Below, piece after piece: positions 18,041-29,466 of a stretch of 64,000 bases of DNA. Below the pieces are notes generated by a model. It worked only from the letters and a program-made list of their open reading frames with translations. It ran no database searches and had not been told where the DNA came from. Location: assembly GCF_000227115.2 (NCBI RefSeq), contig NC_016484.1, forward strand, positions 186,001-250,000, in the 5' to 3' direction. The DNA is from Naumovozyma dairenensis CBS 421 (taxonomy: Eukaryota > Ascomycota > Saccharomycetes > Saccharomycetales > Saccharomycetaceae). The first letter of the stretch is position 1. Every line of letters begins with the position of its first letter. The position numbers and the translations under genes are program-made.

Positions 18041-20692
18041 ATGAACCCATTAGAAGTAGCTAATATGAATGAAGAAATGTCAGAACTTGAAAGCTTACGT
18101 GAGGAACTTACAAATTTACGTAGAGAAAACGAACGTTTAAATGGGATAATTGCAGAATATGAAAGCCGTCCGACAAAAAGAAGACGTATTAAATACAGAT
18201 CACTCACATTAGCTGCTGATGAGGATGATGAAGAAGTTAACTCAAATATTGAGCATATCCTCAGTGGAAGAAGTATTGGCGGAGCTTGAAAATGTTGGCT
18301 CTTTTCCTGTTTTAAAAAACTTCTTGGAACATTTAGTTCAAAAGGTGAGAGGCTCGACGTTCTGCGAAAAATTGAAATGCTTGTACGAATCGTGTTGTGA
18401 TTCATATCTTGATACATTAATTTCCTTCAATCTAGTCTCTCGTGATATATTTTTGATCTTACAACGTACTGACTTCAAGTCTAAATATGACATTCATCAA
18501 TTTAGACTTAGTTGCTACTACTGTGATGTTCTGCAATATAATCTCACATGGAAGAATGGCCATCTTGATATTATCACTTAGAATAAATAGAGTCATGGAA
18601 GCACTCGTGACAACATCTAGACCTCTGTCCCAAATCTTTGTTAGGTCAACTAATACCAGAAGCATTGAAGAAAATATCAAAGGATTAGTTAGTAAACTTA
18701 TATCTGATTTTTTTAATATATCAGAGAACTTTGATAGAATTGAGCAGAAACGCGTTGAACTCGCTGAGATATTGGGTAAGGATATTCTTTCTAAGAACGA
18801 AGTGGTTGATAAGCAAAACAGATTTCTTTCGAATGCAATCAAAACAGCTCTTCAAAATTCAGGTCTCGGTGCTGGAAACCGAACTTCAGAGTATTCTTCC
18901 TATACTATGGTCGCTTCAATCTCTAGTTTGTTGGTGTTATATGGAGACTTTATTTCGATAGGAATGTTTTTCACGGTAGATGAAGAAAAGAGGGTTTTTG
19001 GTAATATTGATTATCCTAATGTAGGAGGTACGGTTATTCGAGTAGAAGATGAAGACATAGACGAAGAAAGACAGGATGGGGAGGTGGTAGATGAGGGGCT
19101 ATCTGAAGAACTGGAGGATGTATTAAAAGACAATAACAGAGAGCATCTTATGACAGGAAGTGGTTCTTTTAACGTAATGAAACAATGCTTTTCAAGACAA
19201 GGTTTATTTCCAGCTGCTAAAATGACGACGGTTCACGTGACACCTGATGTAAATGGTGTTGCAATGGATAAGTATATTAGGGATTCGTTGAAATATATTT
19301 CCAATAATATTGAACCTGATAGCTTGTTTATTGCGACCAAGCTACTGAACCCAAATCTTGGAAATAAGTTTGCTGGTATTTTTTTAATCGATGATACATT
19401 TTTACGAGGCCATTTTAAGAACCTGATTAACATTGTCGGTTTGACAACCGATTACAGGTCAATTCCTTTAGCTCATTTGTTCACTGCCTCACATGAAGCT
19501 TCAAAGGCTTGCCGTATTGCCATCCAATTATTGAAAAGGAACGTTGATTTAGACTGCTCTGCTGCTAATTTCATCTGTGACCAAGGTAAAGGACCCGAAG
19601 CTGCAATCAGAGAAGAGCATGGCAAAGAGGCACTTACTTTGGTCACCCGTTTGTCTAAGAATTTAATCAGGAACGCAAAGGGGAGAGTGATAGAGGCATT
19701 CCAGGCAGCAACCCACACACTTGATCCGCAGGTATATGAGGAATCTATCAACGAACTGATAGAAAAATTTCCAGAAAGTAAAAGGAATTCCGGTAATTCG
19801 ACTTTCAAGAAACTCACTGAAAATCCACGATCCTTTTCCAGATTGAAACGTGACTACCCTCATTGGGAAATATTTACTACAAATCCTGTTGAACAATCCC
19901 ATTCAATTATAAAGGTGTTGAAAAGAGGGAGTCTCGTGAACATGATAGTGAATTTAACATCCTTCCAAATCAGTTGCCAGAATAAACTTTTCTTGGAGAA
20001 CAAGAAAGAACTGGCTTTTACTGTTTGGGGAGCAATGTATATAAACTGTGTTCTAGCTCTGGCTCTATGTTTCACTGTTGTATCAAGGGGTAATTCTTCC
20101 TTTGAAGTTTCCTATGACAATGCTGGTGACGTTTCTTTATTAAAGGTAAACCAACCTTATTGTAAATTTTTATCAAGAGACAAGAGATATGCTCAACGTC
20201 GTAGGGATTACATCCATTCCTTGATGTCAGGACCCTTTGGATCTAAAATCCTGGTTACCTCTGATGGATGTCAACTTTGTAAGCATGGTAGTGGATATTT
20301 GAAATGCCCACATGAAGTGGCTGTTGTTTTATCGGTGGAACTGGCTTCTTCTAGATATGAGATGCTAGAAACTAACAGAATTGATGCTGTTGATTTCTTA
20401 ACGCTACTAGTCGAGAGGATTGGTATCTCAAAGATTATAGAGTTTGCTGAATGTGCATCCCATTATGTTCAATGGTAACGAAGGAGGTGCTAGCCACTCT
20501 TCAGGGAATATGATCGAGTTAAAGGGTACCTTGAAAGTCAACAAGATGGTGGCTGACTTTAGAAGGTTTATAACTCGAGCTAGAAATACTGCTGGAACTT
20601 ATTCTACGCTGCCAGATCAATTAGGACGAAGGAGGGATTTCATGGATAGGATAAATGCTGCAACAGATCTTCCAACCCTTGCGTTTGATTAA
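18041..20692 (+). CDS. Mutator-like (MULE) transposase spread over four overlapping +1-shifted frames
   Basis: Four overlapping frames (18041-18289, 18219-18581, 18487-20478, 20444-20692) give one protein of about 880 residues if each junction is crossed by +1 frameshifting. The first frame has a Leu-rich coiled coil and a basic PTKRRR nuclear-localisation-like stretch. The third carries a MULE-type DDE core: FLIDDTFLRG (Asp codons 19390 and 19393), ICDQGKGPEAA (Asp 19579) and NPVEQSH (Glu 19891). It also carries a C-terminal SWIM-like zinc motif, CQLCKHGSGYLKCPHE (Cys 20269, 20278, 20305; His 20311). The second-to-third junction contains CUU-AGU-U in the right frame. MULE transposases cut and paste DNA; in Kluyveromyces lactis the related alpha3 acts in mating-type switching. 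No terminal inverted repeats were found by eye, so it may be an immobile or domesticated copy. The 655-residue core frame is free of stops, which argues for recent selection. Confidence 0.8.
18507..18513 (+). promoter_or_regulatory. CUU-AGU-U +1 programmed ribosomal frameshift heptamer
   Basis: CTT AGT T is in the zero frame of the second transposase segment, which otherwise stops at 18579-18581. A +1 slip of the CUU-decoding tRNA to UUA makes GUU the next codon and enters the 655-codon main frame. The same heptamer drives +1 frameshifting in yeast EST3. Ty1 uses the related CUU-AGG-C. Confidence 0.7.
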
Positions 20693-23600
20693 ATATCATT
20701 AAAAATTCTTAAATATCCTTGAATACTCTTAAATATTTTCTTCAATTTATTCATACTGTATGATAAATTTGCTAAATTAGCTACAATTATTGCTTGTGAG
20801 AATGACTTTTCTAAATATTCAATTATATATTTACTTTTAAAGAGTAAACCTCTTGACTTTAAATCCCGACAATGAAGTCCCCCCACGTAAATACAGAACA
20901 ATGCATATACTTTTGGTTGTTCGTAGTTAAAAAATTCAGCCGAAACTTTCACAAAAAAAAACCAAAAGGGGGAACATTTGCTTTGATTAAAATAGTCCTC
21001 GAAAGGCACTTCAGGCCAACACTTCCCGTGGGAATAATCCTCCGTAAATATTTTAGAACAAACTGTTGCCAATTCTCAATTACTCCCCCTATTCCTGGGG
21101 GCAGTTCTTACGTATTAACTTTTACCATACAAATTTATCGTCCTTTTTCTATTGTCCCGGTGTCCCAAAAGGGAACTGAAGAACCACGGAGGTTTTTTAA
21201 ACCCAGACTTTCCGTACAGATCTTCGTCCACGAATGTATGGGTTTACATATTTTGCAACGAAATTCCTCGGAGTATTTTATACGTATGCTGCTTATGGCG
21301 GACTGAGCCGGGGAAGGAGACCCGGGACTGTTTTCTTTGGGGCGAATGCGGGAATTTTTTAGAACAAAAACCTTGGACCAAATAATCCAGTCATGGTTTA
21401 ACTAATTTGGGTACAAACCGCGATTCGGGTTCAATGTACAAATGTGATCTGACATTTTTTTTTATCCCATGGACGTTTCTAAAAAAAAGAAAAAAAAAGG
21501 AAGGAACTTGCTGTAGGCAATGGATAACAAAGAGCAGGGATACTACCAAAAAATCAAAGTTTCGTTAATGTTTTATGGATTTAACTTTTGCGATTATCTT
21601 TCCCAATTTCGATATTATTGAAGTAAAAAACATTAGCCATAATCTCCTTTCTTAATTCTTTCTGGAGAACTATCGGTTCTTCTTAAAAAGGTGGCTGTAA
21701 TATAATAGAAACCGTGATCATTGAACCTAGTTTCATGATCTAGAAGAGAGGAGTCTGTAGTGTTCTACATTCCCGTTGATAATTTTGACGCTGAGTAAGT
21801 CTCTGGAGTGCAGCCCTAGTAGAAGTTCTTATTACGTGAGTAACCTTAGACACTATTAAGGGTTAAGCGGTTGAAACTTTTAACTTTTTTAAACTTTTTG
21901 TAAGGTTTTTTTCTTAGTTACTTAAGTTTTCTTCAGAAACGATATAAATATGTCTGGTTAAAAGGGCTATTGTATTTTTCAATCGTTTTAAGGCAAAGAA
22001 GATTACTTTATAATAAAATACTTTCCTTCACCACGTAAAACCATCATGTAGAGGCTGAAAGATGGAGTAAATAAGAAAAGAGCAGTTTTTTAAAGGGCAA
22101 ACAAAGGATCGTTTTAGAAGCCCTAAACTAAACAGAAACATACAACACATGGACCTCAATTCCAATATAAAATATATGTCTCTTCTCTGTTCTCATTTAA
22201 GTCAAGTATTCTATATGTTTTATAGAATCCCAGGAGGAAATTGAAAAAGAGTAACAGTGGGGTTTAGTTATTAAGCAAAACTAATTATTGTTTTTGGCTC
22301 CTCTCGAGAAGAAATTTCAAAGTAAATAGCCACATTCTCCACATTTGCTATCTGTTTCTTTTTCATCCCAGGTTTCGTGTGTAGTTTCTCTGCATAGAAG
22401 TTTGAAAGCTATCCCCTAAAAGGTAGTTTATGTTAAGTTTACTTGTATGCATTGAAATTAAGTCCAAAACTACGTACTTAGAGCTTCAGTATAAAAAAAT
22501 TCGACCGTATGGTTGAAGGGGAGCTTTCATCTGATGGTTTCCGTTTTAGGAAAGAATGTTTAACTGAGATATATATTTGCCCAAAATGGTTCTGGCTGCC
22601 CGCCCTCTTCATTGCAACCGCCTGGCCATTGACTACGCACAGTACTTTTTTTGACTATAGATAGAATGTCTGAAGAATATATGCCGCTTGGGTTGACCAC
22701 CTTGGAGCTTCCGAGTGGAGTTTGTCTTTTTCCATATACCGTTTCGGAACTGCATAAAATTAAGGGTTGGAATCAAAATAGGGTACAAGCTTTAAAATTA
22801 GAGGCAAAGACTACATCCAGGTCTTAACAGAGGTTTTGCTTTCTTACAAAGTAGGGTCAGAACCGACGTTTCGAATAATGACCGAAAGTTATAATGGATC
22901 CTTGGTGAAACTAAAAACTTTAAACTATATTGTATATATAAAAACTGTAGAGTTTTGAAAAAAAATGTGCCAGTTACTAGAATGGTGTTAGTAAACATAT
23001 CTCTTTCGAGGAACCTTGGAGTAAAAACCTTTCTTTTCAAAAGCGGAAGATAGCTTAATTTTTAGCCATTTGCTAAACTGGCAATGAACGTTTACCTCTA
23101 CTTGCGTTTTTGCTGAACAAAATCTTCAAAATGACCTTGCAGAAGAACTTGTCTCTTTGAACTGTTTCCAAAGTTAGTCAGATGTATCAATTTGAAATTA
23201 GCTAACGTTATATGTCACCATCAACATACATTACAACTTTCGACCCTAAACCTTANNNNNNNNNNNNNNNNNNNNCTACTACATTTCCTTAGGCAATTAT
23301 ACGTCGACCCAAACTGTACCCCCATATCCCGTGGGTTGAGAAACCCTTTGGTGTGGCATTTCTAATTACGCATGAGGGGAAGTGTTCTCCACTCTTCTAT
23401 AGTCAACATACGTAAATTAACGCCCTTCAGAATCCACCTTTTTCTCCTGTTCCATGCGTAATCGGAGTGTTGGACGGAACGTTGCATGCGTTCTGGATTT
23501 GAACCGAAGGTCCTCTTCCGGTTTTTGCGTCCTCTTTTTATGCAGCATCAAGGTACTGATGGAGTCAAGATATTTAGTACGCTGTTTTTCCCGTCGCCAT

Positions 23601-24077
23601 GTTATTATTTGAGAGGTGCTTTTTTTTCTTACAATGGTTGAGTGTTGCTTCCGGAGTATTAATTACCACTGCAGCTTAAGCTATTGTATCTATTTCTCCT
23701 CCAGTGCTTTTTGTTAACCGATTCTTCTTTGAAATATTTGTTTGCTACGGGGTTGCTTACCAGACCCTTATATTTCAAAAAAAAAAGTGACTGTAACATA
23801 CAAGTCATCCCCAGTTTAACTAAACACCTCTGGACTTTTTCTTCTAAAAGATTCTATTAACCTTAATATCGTTGCGGTGAAAGGTTTTCTTTCTTATCAC
23901 AGCGACATGTCAGACATATATAAGTAGAATGTTTTTGTGAAGGAATCCTATTTCCCTCATAATTTTGCTAAATACGCTATCATTTCTTTGTATAGCTCTT
24001 GCATCTACCGTATTAATTGCCTTCTTGAATGAACACAATAACTCTAAATACTTGGAATCAATTGATATAGTTTCGTT
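20693..24077. other. 3.4 kb without recognisable genes, upstream of HMS1
   Basis: No protein, tRNA or LTR was recognised. The first 150 bp are very AT-rich. From about 21050 onward there are locally G+C-richer patches (near 21080, 21300, 22600 and 23330-23530), unlike typical intergenic DNA here. A 20-N gap lies at 23256-23275. It may include the right end of the MULE and a long HMS1 regulatory region, or decayed coding DNA. Confidence 0.5.
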
Positions 24078-25367
24078 ATGAAAGAAGAATTTCCTTACGA
24101 CAATGTTAACATGTTTGGCACGAATCCCTTCGATGTGTCACCCCTCTCGACGCTCGAGCATTCAAACAATGAACATCTATTAGGTTTACTTCAAGACGGT
24201 TTCCAACATGAGGATATTTCACCAAATTACAATAACGAACTACAACAATTTGACTCGACTATTGCTACTGACTCCACCGCTAATAAAAACCAACAACAAA
24301 ACAAGAATGAATTGAAGCTTACAGACTCATTAGAAGGTAGCACTACCCCTTTGGGACAACTTACTCAAGTATCAAACAATTATCAATTGAACATGTCTGT
24401 TCCAAGACGTTCTGAGTCAAATATAGAAAGAATGATGAATTCAAAAAAACATTGTTTCGTCCCATTTGTTGTAAATACAGAAGGGGGCCGTTCTAAAATA
24501 CGTAGAACTAAAGAAGAGGATATTTGTGATTCAACATATTCTGAATTTGAAACTAACTTTAAGAGAAACTTTTCTGAGAGTGACGTAGAAGGTTTGAAAA
24601 GTAAGAATGTTAAGAAAATACCTACTCCGAAAAAGAATAAAGCTATAAACCATGGAAAACTCATGCAAATGCAAATGGTCGAGAGAAATGGGAGTGTAAA
24701 ATTGGAAGTCACTGATAGTTGTCTTACAGAACAAGAGCTACAAACAGAAGCGATAGTTGAGGCTGAAGATAGTGCGGACGATAAAGAACCTTTAAGCGAA
24801 AGGGAATCAGAGGACACTAAGACAACTGTGAAGAAAAAATACAAGGGAAAGACAAGTCATAATATTATAGAAAAGAAGTATAGGAAAAATTTAAATGATA
24901 AAATTCTTCAATTACGAGATATTGTTCCAACTTTGAGAGTCACTCATAAGAAAAATTCTAAAATTCCGTTAGATGATAAGGATTTCTACGATTTGGCTCA
25001 TTTGAATCCAACAAGGAAGTTAAATAAAGGTTCGATATTAACAAAAGCCATCGAATATATTCAATACTTGGAAGAAAAATGCTCTAAATATGAGGCAGAG
25101 GGAAAAGTTGGAAAAGTGAAACTAAAAAGGCTGGAACCTTCTCTATCTTCTACGACATATAATTCTCAGACTATTTCTCCGGACTCCCCTAACAGCGGCA
25201 ATATTAATGACAAAACTTTTTCAACTGAATCACACTTGTTAACTTCAAGAAGTTCATCGGTTTCAATGTTTCCTGAGAAAACATTCCAATCAAATAATCA
25301 CCATTTTAGTCCTATATTAGAAGGCACTAACGGACTTGACGGTACGAATGACAACAATAATAAATAA
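24078..25367 (+). CDS. HMS1: HMS1, bHLH transcription factor of pseudohyphal growth
   Basis: The protein has 429 residues, against 434 in S. cerevisiae Hms1, and belongs to the Myc/SREBP-like bHLH group with Tye7. The basic region and first helix are HNIIEKKYRKNLNDKILQLR (about residues 263-282). A loop with an insertion rich in Asp and Lys follows, then helix 2, LNKGSILTKAIEYIQYLEEK. The Tyr in the basic region (EKKYR) is typical of SREBP-type bHLH proteins that bind E-boxes and SREs. The N terminus is Asn/Gln-rich and acidic, and the C terminus is Ser-rich. It follows EXO1 in the ancestral order (YOR033C, YOR032C), now separated by the transposase gene and empty DNA. It is unusually isolated, with long non-coding DNA on both sides. 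Confidence 0.92.
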   Translation: MKEEFPYDNVNMFGTNPFDVSPLSTLEHSNNEHLLGLLQDGFQHEDISPNYNNELQQFDSTIATDSTANKNQQQNKNELKLTDSLEGSTTPLGQLTQVSNNYQLNMSVPRRSESNIERMMNSKKHCFVPFVVNTEGGRSKIRRTKEEDICDSTYSEFETNFKRNFSESDVEGLKSKNVKKIPTPKKNKAINHGKLMQMQMVERNGSVKLEVTDSCLTEQELQTEAIVEAEDSADDKEPLSERESEDTKTTVKKKYKGKTSHNIIEKKYRKNLNDKILQLRDIVPTLRVTHKKNSKIPLDDKDFYDLAHLNPTRKLNKGSILTKAIEYIQYLEEKCSKYEAEGKVGKVKLKRLEPSLSSTTYNSQTISPDSPNSGNINDKTFSTESHLLTSRSSSVSMFPEKTFQSNNHHFSPILEGTNGLDGTNDNNNK

Positions 25368-26092
25368 TTCTTTGACTAATATGGGTACAACAATGCCTAA
25401 GATATATAATACTGATATCGATGTTAGCAGATAAGCTAAGATTACGTTTTTAAATTTATAAATATTCATTATTTCAGTACTTTTTTTTACCTTCAATAAT
25501 TTTTGTTTTCAAATGGCGAACCCTTTTGGCTGATGAAACAAATGTTACCAGTAAAAGCCAAGTTACCTGGTTTGCGCATCATGATCCTTGAACTGGTCCG
25601 TAACCTACTTACAAAAGCAATTAGCCTAACAGTATGCAGCTAGAGCAAATATAAAAAATCAATTTTGGGTGGGTGTCGTGCCCTGTTTACGATATATATT
25701 CCCAGGATGGAACTCTGAAATAGGCAACAACTCAAAGTGATCAGANNNNNNNNNNNNNNNNNNNNTTTCTATAAAATACTGTCAGATATTATACAATAAA
25801 AGAACGACGGGAAAACAATTAAGACTCGATGATAATTGGTAGACCATGTTGGACATATTATTGTGATTAATTCTAACCAACTTTCCTTCATTATTCAACG
25901 TTGCAGATTATACTGATCGCGATTCTACTTTAACCACGAAGTTCTACGGTTTTCATAGAACTCTACAAATGTTTCTCAGGAACTAATTATGGTTTTCAAA
26001 ATGTAGAATTATCATGTTTTAAGAGCCTATGTTTTTCTGTTTGTACACATTGTTAAGTCTTCCAAAAGTTTACTTGCTGGATTAAAACTTGC
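25368..26092. other. Intergenic 3' of HMS1
   Basis: About 725 bp with a 20-N gap at 25746-25765. No gene recognised. The CRS5 metallothionein gene found next to HMS1 in S. cerevisiae is not visible here. Confidence 0.5.
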
Positions 26093-26911
26093 TTGAAGCT
26101 TTCGACAGATGATACCCTTTCTTCGCTCGTCCATACCCCAAAATATATTATTACATATCGTCCTTTTACACTCGTTTTTGATTATGGTTCACATTTCATT
26201 ATTGTTCCGGCCCTTGCTATACTAACACTGGAAGTGTTACTCAATTTTACCTTGAACATATTTTTTGTGTTTGGTAAGACAGAATCTATAGTAATTGATA
26301 ATGGTACATATTCGCTAATAATGTTATGCATCCTTTGATAATTAAATTAAACATCAAGTATTTATGTTAAATACTTCACCTACCATCCACGAGGTAACTC
26401 CAGAGGTGAACGTAGTGTCCGAATGATTAAGAAAGTTTTACAACACATTGAACACAGTCATGGCCGTTACGCTTCCAACCTTCACTACGGTACCAATATT
26501 GTCAACAACAATAAACTAGGTGTGGCTTTTTCACCCAATAAACTTGCTTTCGATATTGTATCTAAGTTCCCTCGGCTAGATTTTAGCAATCTTTTAAGAT
26601 GGCTAGTTAATACGAAGAAGGAGATCCACGCAGAAAATTTACAACTATCACAATTCAGATAGAATATGAGGGATACTGCTCACCGATACAGTCAGGATAC
26701 AGAGTATAGAATACGTGATCTCAAAATAAGAAGACAAGAAACTGAAGAGTGGTATAGTACGTTAATGGTGAATCAGCTTGCTACAAAGGAAGAAAAGTTC
26801 GACCCTACATGGGATTGGTTTCAGCGCAGCCACCATCGTTGTAGCACACACTTACGTTCTCAGGGGACTTTTATGACTACTCTAGAAACATCACTTATCA
26901 TGGTAATATGA
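26093..26911 (+). pseudogene. Decayed Ty3/gypsy integrase remnant
   Basis: One reading frame across this span, broken by several stops (near 26336-26353 and 26660), shows an integrase catalytic core. PFTLVFDYGSHFIIVPA resembles the strand around the first catalytic Asp, and SIVIDNGTYS the second Asp motif. After the stops, YFTYHPRGNSRGERSVRMIKK matches the HP-GN-ER block with the catalytic Glu. More diverged C-terminal sequence follows. No protease, reverse transcriptase or RNase H is visible upstream. The relic has the same orientation as the LTR that starts at 27302. This is an old copy of a yeast retrotransposon. Confidence 0.7.
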
Positions 26912-27301
26912 AATGAAATCTGCTTATTCTTCACTAGGATCTTCTATTAAGTGTCGCTATATAATTCACTCTAGCAGAACGACAATATCGTACTAATATT
27001 CAGAAAATTATGATTAACGAATTAACTCGACCAAGAAGCTGATACTTTTATTGAGACACCCCTTATCTCAAGCGACATAACTGACAATAATAGTAGGATA
27101 TCTTTACAGCGAATTTTTTCCATTGAGGCAAGACTAAAGCATTCAAATTTATACGTATTTATATTACACTCCTTAGATTAATTCCAATTTAACGGATTTT
27201 GCTGGGTGGAATTCTTGGTTGACGGTGATAATGTGGTATTATTTATATTCCGTGACTATGTTGTTTCTGGTTGAGGGTCACCGTGATGCCGTAGAAGTTA
27301 A

Positions 27302-28565
27302 TGTAAGATATCCAATTAGGATTACGAAGTATTGGCGTCACGTCCAAGTGTCACAAAGAAGTATTATTTATTTTTTATTAAGTGAGTAATTACTATCATG
27401 AAATCAGTCAAAATTATTATGAAGTTGTGAAGTTCGAAGTAATGACTCGAACTACGTTATGCACCGTACATGTTTGTAGCTGTATAACGTTTATTGAANN
27501 NNNNNNNNNNNNNNNNNNNNNNNNNNNNNNNNNNNNNNNNNNNNNNNNNNNNNNNNNNNNNNNNNNNNNNNNNNNNNNNNNNNNNNNNNNNNNNNNNNNN
27601 NNNNNNNNNNNNNNNNNNNNNNNNNNNNNNNNNNNNNNNNNNNNNNNNNNNNNNNNNNNNNNNNNNNNNNNNNNNNNNNNNNNNNNNNNNNNNNNNNNNN
27701 NNNNNNNNNNNNNNNNNNNNNNNNNNNNNNNNNNNNNNNNNNNNNNNNNNNNNNNNNNNNNNNNNNNNNNNNNNNNNNNNNNNNNNNNNNNNNATTAGTC
27801 TCTCCTAATCAAACCTACAAGTATTTAGAGTGTCCTGCGGATCACCTAGTCGAAAGGACTTTGAAGCTGTGTTTATGATTATGAGCTTGTTTTTATTGAC
27901 TGCAAGACTTCAACGAGATATTATATGAACTTCTAGAATTTGCTTGGCTTACTAAGTTACTACCTTATTAATATTATCCTAAGCCCTAATTATGTTGAAA
28001 GACTAATTGCGGGCCAATGGAAGAAAGATACTACTAACCTTTATTTTATTTTTCCTATTTCTTTTATTTCTATCTTATTTCTATTCTTATCAACCCAGCG
28101 AATCACAGTGGAACAGAAAAGCTTAAAGCTTCAGAATGAACCAAAGTCAAGGAGACAAGTCTATTAACCAATATTATGTTTAGAGTATTAAATGTTCCAG
28201 AACAAAGCAAGATTACTAAGAAGCACGTTAACCAATATAGTTAGGCCAGAATAGTAGTAGTAGTTAGTAAGCATGATCATAGATAATTAGAAAAGAGGAG
28301 AACCAATAAGCATGAAGAGTTAAAGAAATAATAACTAGAAAGGTTATCGACAAGGGAAAAAGTATTTTGGAAAGATTATAAAAGGACTGAAAGTTGAACT
28401 AGAATTAGAGGTATTTTAGTTAGTTAGTTATATCTCTTTATTAGTTATTGTTTATACTATATATAAAGAGAGCAACCCAAATCATCTATTCGTTAGAATC
28501 CTAAATCCTACTCTCTGCCTTTAAGAAGTTTAGATTTTGATCTATTATTCAACCCATATTTTACA
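27302..28565 (+). mobile_element. Ty3/gypsy-type LTR, copy A (contains gap)
   Basis: It starts TGTAAGATATCC and ends CCATATTTTACA, so the ends are TGTAA...TTACA. It is collinear with the LTR at 58448-59500, with scattered substitutions and an insertion near 28170-28330. An N run occupies 27499-27793. A TATA-like element precedes AAGAGAGCAACCC near 28458, as expected for an LTR promoter. It probably was the 3' LTR of the integrase relic at 26093-26911. Confidence 0.85.
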
Positions 28566-28568
28566 AAT

Positions 28569-29376
28569 TGTAAGATATCCAATCGAGATAACGAAGCATT
28601 GGCGTCATGCCAAAGTGTCACAAAGAAGTATGTTTATTTTATTATTGTTTGAGTAATTACTGTCACGAAATTATGTGTCGTTATCAGTTAAGTAAGTCAA
28701 GAATTATTATTATGAAGTTTACCAGGTTCGAAGTAATGACCCGAACTATGTTATGCACCATACATGTTTGTAGCTGTATAACGTTTATTGAATTATAATT
28801 GAATANNNNNNNNNNNNNNNNNNNNNNNNNNNNNNNNNNNNNNNNNNNNNNNNNNNNNNNNNNNNNNNNNNNNNNNNNNNNNNNNNNNNNNNNNNNNNNN
28901 NNNNNNNNNNNNNNNNNNNNNNNNNNNNNNNNNNNNNNNNNNNNNNNNNNNNNNNNNNNNNNNNNNNNNNNNNNNNNNNNNNNNNNNNNNNNNNNNNNNN
29001 NNNNNNNNNNNNNNNNNNNNNNNNNNNNNNNNNNNNNNNNNNNNNNNNNNNNNNNNNNNNNNNNNNNNNNNNNNNNNNNNNNNNNNNNNNNNNNNNNNNN
29101 NNNNNNNNNNNNNNNNNNNNNNNNNNNNNNNNNNNNNNNNNNNNNNNNNNNNNNNNNNNNNNNNNNNNNNNNNNNNNNNNNNNNNNNNNNNNNNNNNNNN
29201 NNNNNNNNNNNNNNNNNNNNNNNNNNNNNNNNNNNNNNNNNNNNNNNNNNNNNNNNNNNNNNNNNNNNNNNNNNNNNNNNNNNNNNNNNNNNNNNNNNNN
29301 NNNNNNNNNNNNNNNNNNNNNNNNNNNNNNNNNNNNNNNNNNNNNNNNNNNNNNNNNNNNNNNNNNNNNNNNNNNN
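28569..29376 (+). mobile_element. Ty3/gypsy-type LTR, copy B, in tandem with copy A and mostly hidden in a gap
   Basis: A second TGTAAGATATCC start lies 3 bp after the end of copy A and is collinear with the first 237 bp of the other LTRs. The rest falls in the N run 28806-29376. Visible sequence is closer to the copy at 58448 than copy A is. The gap ends 19 bp before tRNA-Gly, so this LTR probably ends just upstream of the tRNA. The exact 3' end is not visible. Confidence 0.75.
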
Positions 29377-29395
29377 AAAATAATCAATAAAACAA

Positions 29396-29466
29396 GCGCA
29401 GGTGGTTTAGTGGTAAAATCCAACGTTGCCATCGTTGGGCCCCGGGTTCGATTCCCGGCTTGCGCA
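29396..29466 (+). tRNA. tRNA-Gly(GCC)
   Basis: This 71-nt cloverleaf has acceptor stem GCGCAGG/CTTGCGC plus discriminator A, and a D arm with TTTAGTGGTAAAA. The anticodon is GCC inside CAACGTTGCCATCGTTG, and the T arm is CCCGGGTTCGATTCCCGG. A T-run terminator follows at about 29469. There is no intron. Confidence 0.96.

Noticed and set aside
20872..21306. 144-codon frame downstream of the transposase gene
   Set aside because: It has no domain, its composition is unlike a yeast protein, and nothing ties it to the transposase frame.
17343..21400. Terminal inverted repeats of the MULE
   Set aside because: No convincing inverted match was found by eye on the two flanks. A computed self-alignment would be decisive.
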